From Caldithrix sp. (GTDB lineage Bacteria; KSB1; UBA2214; DYKH01), in NCBI GenBank assembly GCA_020722685.1, contig DYKH01000068.1, positions 1 to 28,848 of the forward strand: 28,848 bases of DNA, written 5' to 3'. Below are positions 24,507 through 28,848 of this stretch, piece after piece; position 1 is the stretch's first letter; each line of letters starts with the position of its first letter. The notes beneath the pieces were generated by a model. That model did no database searches, was not told the origin of the DNA, and saw nothing but the letters and a program-made list of their open reading frames with translations. A program made the translations under genes and the position numbers.

Positions 24507-24869
24507 GTGAAAACCTTAGCGGATCTCCGCGAAATCAAAGAAAAGGCCAAAAGGGAGATGGCCGCTCGTGCGCAAGCTGCGAAATACCACGTGGTGGTCG
24601 CAATGGGCACCTGTGGAATTGCTGCCGGAGCGCGAAATGTCATGACCGCCATTTTGGATGAAATCAGCAACCGTAACATAATCGATACGGTCGTTACCCA
24701 GACTGGTTGTCTGGGCTACTGCGATCAAGAACCGTTGGTTCAGGTGGCGCAATCCGACAAAGCCACGATTACCTATGGTAAAGTCACGCCGGAAATAGCT
24801 CGGCAGATTGTCTCCGAGCATATTCTTGGACAAAGGGTGCTATCGGATTATGTGTTCATCCATGGCTGA
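24507..24869 (+). CDS. Thioredoxin-like [2Fe-2S] ferredoxin of the hydrogenase set
   Basis: A 120-residue protein starting at GTG with a strong AAGGAGGA seven bases upstream. After a helical N-terminus it has the thioredoxin-like ferredoxin pattern VVAMGTCGIAAGARNVM (Cys36) and VVTQTGCLGYCDQEPLV (Cys68, Cys72). These are the only three cysteines, so the fourth cluster ligand is not obvious. In related hydrogenase operons such proteins are thought to bind a [2Fe-2S] cluster. Its C-terminus (TPEIARQIVSEHILGQRV) is similar to residues 70-90 of HydB downstream, so it may replace the HydB N-terminal domain, which has lost all its cysteines. Confidence 0.85.
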   Translation: MKTLADLREIKEKAKREMAARAQAAKYHVVVAMGTCGIAAGARNVMTAILDEISNRNIIDTVVTQTGCLGYCDQEPLVQVAQSDKATITYGKVTPEIARQIVSEHILGQRVLSDYVFIHG

Positions 24870-25009
24870 TCAATTATGGAAAGCGAAAACTGAAACTGAA
24901 CTTGCCGCGAAGGCACAACGACCCGCGGATGAATTTTCGCGCAACATGGCAGAAAGAAACTTGTTGTCTTTGTGGCTATTGATAAGGTCAATGCGATAGG
25001 AGAAAGTCG

Positions 25010-25486
25010 ATGCCAGATTTATCGAAAGTCGATGCAATTGTCAAAAACTATAACGAAACCAAGTCTCCACTCATTCACATTCTCAAGGACGTCCAGAAGG
25101 AGTTCGGTCATCTATCCGAAGATGTGCTAACCCGCGTCGCCATGAAAACCGACATTCCCTTGAGTGAGGTCTACGGGGTGGCGACTTTTTACAGCCTTTT
25201 CACCACCAAGCCCAAGGGAACGCACATAGTACGCTGCTGCAACAACGCGCCCTGCCATGTGAAGGGATCGAAAGAAGTTCTCAACAAGATCAAAGAGTAT
25301 CTGGGCCTGGAAGTCGGCGAGACGACGCCGGATCGAAAATTCACTCTCGAATTCACCAGTTGTCTTGGCTTGTGCGCGGTCGCGCCGGTCATGATGGTGG
25401 ATGACGAAGTGTACGGTAACCTGACCCCTGAGAAAGCCGTGGCTATCCTGAAAGACTATAAGCTGAAAGGGGGGACGAATGCATAG
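25010..25486 (+). CDS. hydC: Hydrogenase subunit HydC (NuoE-like [2Fe-2S] protein)
   Basis: A 158-residue protein homologous to NuoE of complex I and HydC/HndA of soluble [FeFe]-hydrogenases. The N-terminal four-helix part (LIHILKDVQKEFGHLSEDVL, EVYGVATFYSLF) precedes a thioredoxin-like domain with a [2Fe-2S] site: Cys77 and Cys82 (CNNAPC), Cys118 and Cys122 (SCLGLC). All four ligands are present. It passes electrons between the flavin subunit HydB and the rest of the complex in the cytoplasm. AGGAGA precedes the ATG. Its TAG stop overlaps the start of hydB (ATGCATAG), so the two are translationally coupled. Confidence 0.93.
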   Translation: MPDLSKVDAIVKNYNETKSPLIHILKDVQKEFGHLSEDVLTRVAMKTDIPLSEVYGVATFYSLFTTKPKGTHIVRCCNNAPCHVKGSKEVLNKIKEYLGLEVGETTPDRKFTLEFTSCLGLCAVAPVMMVDDEVYGNLTPEKAVAILKDYKLKGGTNA

Positions 25487-27116
25487 ACTACATATATTGA
25501 TCGCCATGGATGCACATACGCTGGCTCAGGGTGCGCGGGCCGTTAAAGATGCGTTGCTGCGGGATTTGGCACTGGCCAATCTGACCGAAGAAGTGAGGGT
25601 CGTCGAGAGCGGCAGCTTGGGCATTTACAACAAGGGCGTTGTGCTGGTCGTTTTCCCCGATGGCGTCTACTACGCCGGTGTGAAAGTAGAAGACGTAGCG
25701 GAAATCATTTCCGAGCACATTCTTAAAGGTCGGGTAGTCAAGCGCCTGCAATATCCGGAAATACCGCCAGCGGTAAAATTGGGAGCAGCGGAAAAGGCGG
25801 CGCGCTTCGGCAAACAAGTACGAGTGGTGCTGAAAAACGCCGGCGTCATTGATCCGGAAAACATTGAAGAGTACATTGCCGAGGACGGTTATGAGGCGCT
25901 CGGCAAAGCGCTGACGGAAATGACTCCGGAGCAGGTTTTGGCGCAAGTCAAAGACTCGGGCCTTCAGGGTCGCGGCGGTGCCTTTTTTCCCACCGGACTC
26001 AAGTGGAGTTTTGCCGCGAAGGAAAAGTCCGAGGTCAAATACATTATCTGCAATGCGGATGAAGGAGAGCCGGGAACTTTTAAGGATCGCCTGATTCTGG
26101 AAGGTGACCCACACGCGGTCATCGAAGGAATGGCCCTTGCCGGCTATGCGGTCGGCGCACAGCAGGGGTATGTCTATATCCGCGGCGAATACAAGATGTC
26201 CATTGACCGAGTCAAGCGCGCCATCGAAAGCGCCCGCGAGCATAGTTTGCTCGGCAAGAATATTTTTGGCTCCAATTTTAGCTTTGATTTGGAAATTCGC
26301 GAAGGCGCAGGCGCTTATATTTGTGGCGAAGAGACCGCTCTCATTGAGTCCATCGAAGGCAAGCGCGGTGAGCCGCGCAACAAGCCGCCCTTCCCACCGT
26401 CCGTAGGATTATGGGGCAAGCCGACCATCGTCAACAACGTGGAAACGCTGGCCAATGTGCCGCAAATTATCCGCAAAGGGGCTGATTGGTACAGATCCCT
26501 TGGCACGGCCAAGAGTCCCGGCACCAAGGTCTTTACCATGGTCGGCAACATCAACAATCCTGGCTTGATCGAAGTTCCTATGGGCATCACGCTGCGGGAA
26601 ATCATTTATGACATCGGCCACGGCATTCCCGACGGCAAAGGCTTCTTGCTGGCTCAGCTCGGCGGTACCACCGGTGGCATTTTGACCAGCGAGCATCTTG
26701 ACCTGCCGTTGACTACGGAAAATCTGCGTGAGATCGGTTCCGGCATGGGCTCCGGCGCACTTTTGGTGGTAGACGACACGCAGTGCGTCGTCGATTTGGT
26801 CAAGACCTTTGTGGAGTTTTTCAGACATGAATCCTGTGGCATCTGCACCATGTGCCGCGAAGGCAACGGCCGGTTGCTGGAATTGTTGGAAGTCATTTCC
26901 TCCGGCGGCGGAAAAACGAGCGATTTGGTCTTGATTGAGAGATTAGCCAACTCCATGATGAAGAGTGCCTTCTGCGGTCTCGGCCAGGCAGCGCCCATTC
27001 CCATACTCGGCTGTCTAAAGTATTTTCGGGAAGAGTTCGTCCAGCACGTCAGGGAAAAGGCCTGTCGCGCAGGCCGGTGCGAAATGTATTCGCTGAGTGC
27101 AGCTAACGCGGCATGA
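25479..27116 (+). CDS. hydB: Hydrogenase flavoprotein subunit HydB (NuoF-like), unusual ends
   Basis: A 545-residue subunit that binds FMN and NAD(P)H. Residues 1-90 are a thioredoxin-like domain without the cluster cysteines: the C-rich motifs have become AMDAHTLAQGA and SGSLGIY. Then come the NuoF core GRGGAFFPTGLKW (from Gly164), NADEGEPGTFKDR, GAGAYICGEETALIESIEG, the SLBB-type region, and the [4Fe-4S] site SCGICTMCREG (Cys453/456/459) with Cys499. The protein stops at REKACRAGRCEMY. In HydB/HndC relatives such as Thermotoga HydB, that is where a C-terminal 2x[4Fe-4S] domain begins, so this domain is missing. The stop is a clean TGA, and a repeat tract separates it from hydA. GGGGGG lies before the ATG. 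Confidence 0.93.
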   Translation: MHRLHILIAMDAHTLAQGARAVKDALLRDLALANLTEEVRVVESGSLGIYNKGVVLVVFPDGVYYAGVKVEDVAEIISEHILKGRVVKRLQYPEIPPAVKLGAAEKAARFGKQVRVVLKNAGVIDPENIEEYIAEDGYEALGKALTEMTPEQVLAQVKDSGLQGRGGAFFPTGLKWSFAAKEKSEVKYIICNADEGEPGTFKDRLILEGDPHAVIEGMALAGYAVGAQQGYVYIRGEYKMSIDRVKRAIESAREHSLLGKNIFGSNFSFDLEIREGAGAYICGEETALIESIEGKRGEPRNKPPFPPSVGLWGKPTIVNNVETLANVPQIIRKGADWYRSLGTAKSPGTKVFTMVGNINNPGLIEVPMGITLREIIYDIGHGIPDGKGFLLAQLGGTTGGILTSEHLDLPLTTENLREIGSGMGSGALLVVDDTQCVVDLVKTFVEFFRHESCGICTMCREGNGRLLELLEVISSGGGKTSDLVLIERLANSMMKSAFCGLGQAAPIPILGCLKYFREEFVQHVREKACRAGRCEMYSLSAANAA

Positions 27117-27154
27117 CCGTAGAGCGGCCAATAGTGGCGCGAACATGAAAGGCA

Positions 27155-27252
27155 TTCAGCGATCAGGTGTCAGCGGTCGGCGACCAGCGCTTAGCGATCA
27201 GCGTTCGGAGGTCATCGTCCGGCGATCAGCAGTCAGCTACCAGCGATCAGCC
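27155..27252. repeat. Degenerate GCGATCAG repeats
   Basis: GCGATCAG occurs at 27159, 27194, 27222 and 27243, separated by variants such as GCGGTCGG and GCGACCAG. The tract fills most of the 200-base gap between hydB and hydA. Confidence 0.8.
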
Positions 27253-27316
27253 ATTCAAAATTGGTGGCTAAAGTGAGTTTTTTCTTTTACAATAGAAAGA
27301 ATGAGGAGGATTGGTT

Positions 27317-28848
27317 TTGAATACAGTGACTCTAACAATTGATGGCCAACAAGTAACCGTGCCTGCCGGAACGAGCGTTCTGGATGCTGCGGAAAAGATA
27401 CACATCAAGATTCCGCGACTCTGCTACCACCCGGACTTGCCCCCTGTTTCCGCCTGCCGTTTGTGCGTGGTGGAAATCGAGGGTGATCGGCTTTTACGCA
27501 CGGCCTGCTCTTGGCAGTGTCAGGATGGAATGGTGGTTTCCACGCGCTCGCCTTTGGTGCGCGAATCGCGTCTCGTCGCCCTGGAATTGCTGCTTTCGCG
27601 CCATCCAATGAAGTGCACCGAATGCGTGCGCAATGGCTCATGCGAGCTGCGTCAGGTCGCCGATCAGCTTGGCGTCCGCGAGATTAGCTTTGAATATCAC
27701 GAGCGGTTGGGAGAGATCGATCGCAGCAGCTCCGCGGTGGTGCGTGATCCCTCTAAATGCATTCTTTGCCGGCGTTGTGTGCAGACCTGCACCCTGGTAC
27801 AAAGCGTCAGCGCCCTGGGCATGGAAAATCGCGGTTACGATGTTTGGGTTGATACGCCCTTTAACAAAGGTCTCGCCGATGTTACCTGCGTCGCCTGTGG
27901 ACAATGTATCGACCGCTGTCCTGTGGGAGCGCTCTATGAGAACAGTCACATTCAGAGAGTATGGGATGCATTGGACAATCCCAATCTCCACGTGGTGGTG
28001 CAAACGGCACCGGCTGTGCGCGCTTCCATTGGCGAGGAGTTTGGCTTGCCGGCCGGGTCGTTGGTGACGGGGGAAATGGTCACCGCTTTGCGAATGATGG
28101 GCTTTGAAAAAGTATTTGATACCGATTTCACTGCGGATTTGACAATTATCGAAGAAGGCTATGAGTTGCTGGGTCGCCTGCAAAACGGCGGTCCATTGCC
28201 GCTGCTCACCTCCTGCAGTCCCGGTTGGATAAACTTTATCGAGCATTTTTATCCCCAGCTCTTGCCGCATGTTTCCTCCTGCAAATCGCCGCAGCAGATG
28301 TTCGGCGCCTTGGCCAAGACCTATTATGCGGAAAAAACGGGCATCGCGCCGGAGAACATTTACGTCGTTTCCATCATGCCTTGTACGGCGAAAAAGCTCG
28401 AGAGCGAGCGCCCGGAAATGAATGCCAGCGGCTATCAGGACGTGGATGCGGTCTTGACCACCCGCGAGGCCGCCCTCATGATGAAGCAATTGGGTATCAA
28501 GTTGCCTGAGCTGCCGGACGGCAAGTTCGACGAACCGCTGGGAATGTCCACCGGGGCCGGCGTCATATTCGGCAATACCGGCGGAGTGATGGAGGCCGCT
28601 TTGCGTACGGTCTACGAAGTGGTCACCAAAACCTCGCTCGATAACGTTGAGATCAACGCCGTGCGGGGCATGGAAGGGGTGCGCGAAGCGGAAGTGATGG
28701 TCGGCGATTTGAAAGTGAAAGCTGCCGTCGCCAATGGCCTTGCCAACGCCCGCAAGCTGATGGAGAAAATCGTCTCCGGGGAAGCGCAATATCATTTCAT
28801 CGAAATTATGGCTTGTCCCGGCGGCTGCATCGGCGGCGGCGGGCAGCC
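27317..28848 (+). CDS. hydA: [FeFe]-hydrogenase catalytic subunit HydA (3' end outside window)
   Basis: It starts at TTG 27317, six bases after AGGAGGA, and stays open for 510 codons to the window edge. In order: a [2Fe-2S] domain (Cys36/47/50/64), a His-ligated [4Fe-4S] (His96, Cys100/103/109), two [4Fe-4S] sites (Cys148/151/154/158 and 191/194/197/201), then the H-cluster domain with L1 TSCSPGW (Cys300, Ser301), L2 MPCTAKK (Cys356) and L3 ACPGGC (Cys500/504). This is the modular layout of HydABC and HndABCD enzymes, which reversibly reduce protons and may bifurcate electrons between NAD(P)H and ferredoxin. L1 usually reads TSCCP; here Ser replaces the second Cys, and an extra Cys322 occurs in SSCKSPQQ. 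A further C-terminal domain, if any, is not visible. Confidence 0.95.
   Translation, partial: MNTVTLTIDGQQVTVPAGTSVLDAAEKIHIKIPRLCYHPDLPPVSACRLCVVEIEGDRLLRTACSWQCQDGMVVSTRSPLVRESRLVALELLLSRHPMKCTECVRNGSCELRQVADQLGVREISFEYHERLGEIDRSSSAVVRDPSKCILCRRCVQTCTLVQSVSALGMENRGYDVWVDTPFNKGLADVTCVACGQCIDRCPVGALYENSHIQRVWDALDNPNLHVVVQTAPAVRASIGEEFGLPAGSLVTGEMVTALRMMGFEKVFDTDFTADLTIIEEGYELLGRLQNGGPLPLLTSCSPGWINFIEHFYPQLLPHVSSCKSPQQMFGALAKTYYAEKTGIAPENIYVVSIMPCTAKKLESERPEMNASGYQDVDAVLTTREAALMMKQLGIKLPELPDGKFDEPLGMSTGAGVIFGNTGGVMEAALRTVYEVVTKTSLDNVEINAVRGMEGVREAEVMVGDLKVKAAVANGLANARKLMEKIVSGEAQYHFIEIMACPGGCIGGGGQ

Noticed and set aside
24862..24999. 46-codon frame (MADQLWKAKTETEL...) between the ferredoxin-like gene and hydC
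   Set aside because: It has no ribosome binding site or recognisable family, and it begins inside the end of the preceding gene; composition alone does not support it.
27155..27252. CRISPR array
   Set aside because: The units are short, imperfect and without regular unique spacers, and no cas gene is present.
22427..27316. Sigma-54 (-24/-12) promoters for the hydrogenase genes, expected from the NtrC-type regulator
   Set aside because: I looked for GG-N10-GC with TGGCAC/TTGC flanks upstream of the ligase, DRTGG, ferredoxin and hydA genes; near matches had wrong spacing or lost the TTGC box.
27638..28795. 385-codon minus-strand frame opposite hydA
   Set aside because: It is a shadow of hydA, whose metal-binding motifs are all in order on the plus strand.

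Overview
The window looks like a strictly anaerobic bacterium, probably of the FCB side of the tree (KSB1/Calditrichota-like). This placement is inference. It rests on a DUF4954 protein, a Gfo/Idh lipoprotein and a Tat-exported sugar isomerase-like protein (all common in FCB genomes), together with a Re-citrate-synthase-like enzyme and a trimeric [FeFe]-hydrogenase (typical of anaerobes). No rRNA or tRNA gene was seen.

Left part (1-9.9 kb, minus strand): a sodium:solute symporter, a small membrane protein, a broken MGMT-like gene, a DUF4954 / acyl carrier protein / Re-citrate-synthase-like gene set, a lipoprotein oxidoreductase and a Tat-exported TIM-barrel protein. A perfect-consensus sigma-70 promoter (9877-9905) reads left into the last of these.

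Middle part (9.9-21.2 kb, plus strand): a dense signalling region. It starts with three relics: a truncated EchB/HycD-like membrane hydrogenase subunit with a terminator, a HicB-like pseudogene with an amber codon, and a histidine kinase reduced to its ATPase domain. Next come a receiver-kinase without the phospho-acceptor histidine, a membrane-tethered receiver with Asp changed to Glu and an amber codon, and a HydS-type sensory [FeFe]-hydrogenase-like kinase carrying both an amber codon and a one-base insertion. An intact NtrC-type regulator follows. A minus-strand restriction-modification remnant (16.5-18.2 kb) interrupts the run; its methyltransferase is gutted but its nuclease frame is open. 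Then come two receiver proteins of an unusual subfamily and an intact receiver-PAS-kinase.

Right part (21.2 kb to the end, plus strand): a MurF-like ligase lacking the N-terminal domain, then a hydrogenase set that reads intact: DRTGG protein, PHP phosphoesterase, stand-alone ATPase, thioredoxin-like ferredoxin, HydC (NuoE-like), HydB (NuoF-like) and HydA (cut by the window end). Together HydA, HydB and HydC would couple H2 and NAD(P)(H), probably with ferredoxin. HydB lacks the usual C-terminal 2x[4Fe-4S] domain and the cysteines of its N-terminal domain. HydA has TSCSPGW in place of the usual TSCCP L1 motif.

Main message: the catalytic hydrogenase genes read cleanly, while much of the H2-sensing and signalling arm next to them is broken or lacks phosphotransfer residues. 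Either that arm is decaying, or some lesions are sequence errors. TAG recoding was considered and rejected because TAG ends several otherwise intact genes.
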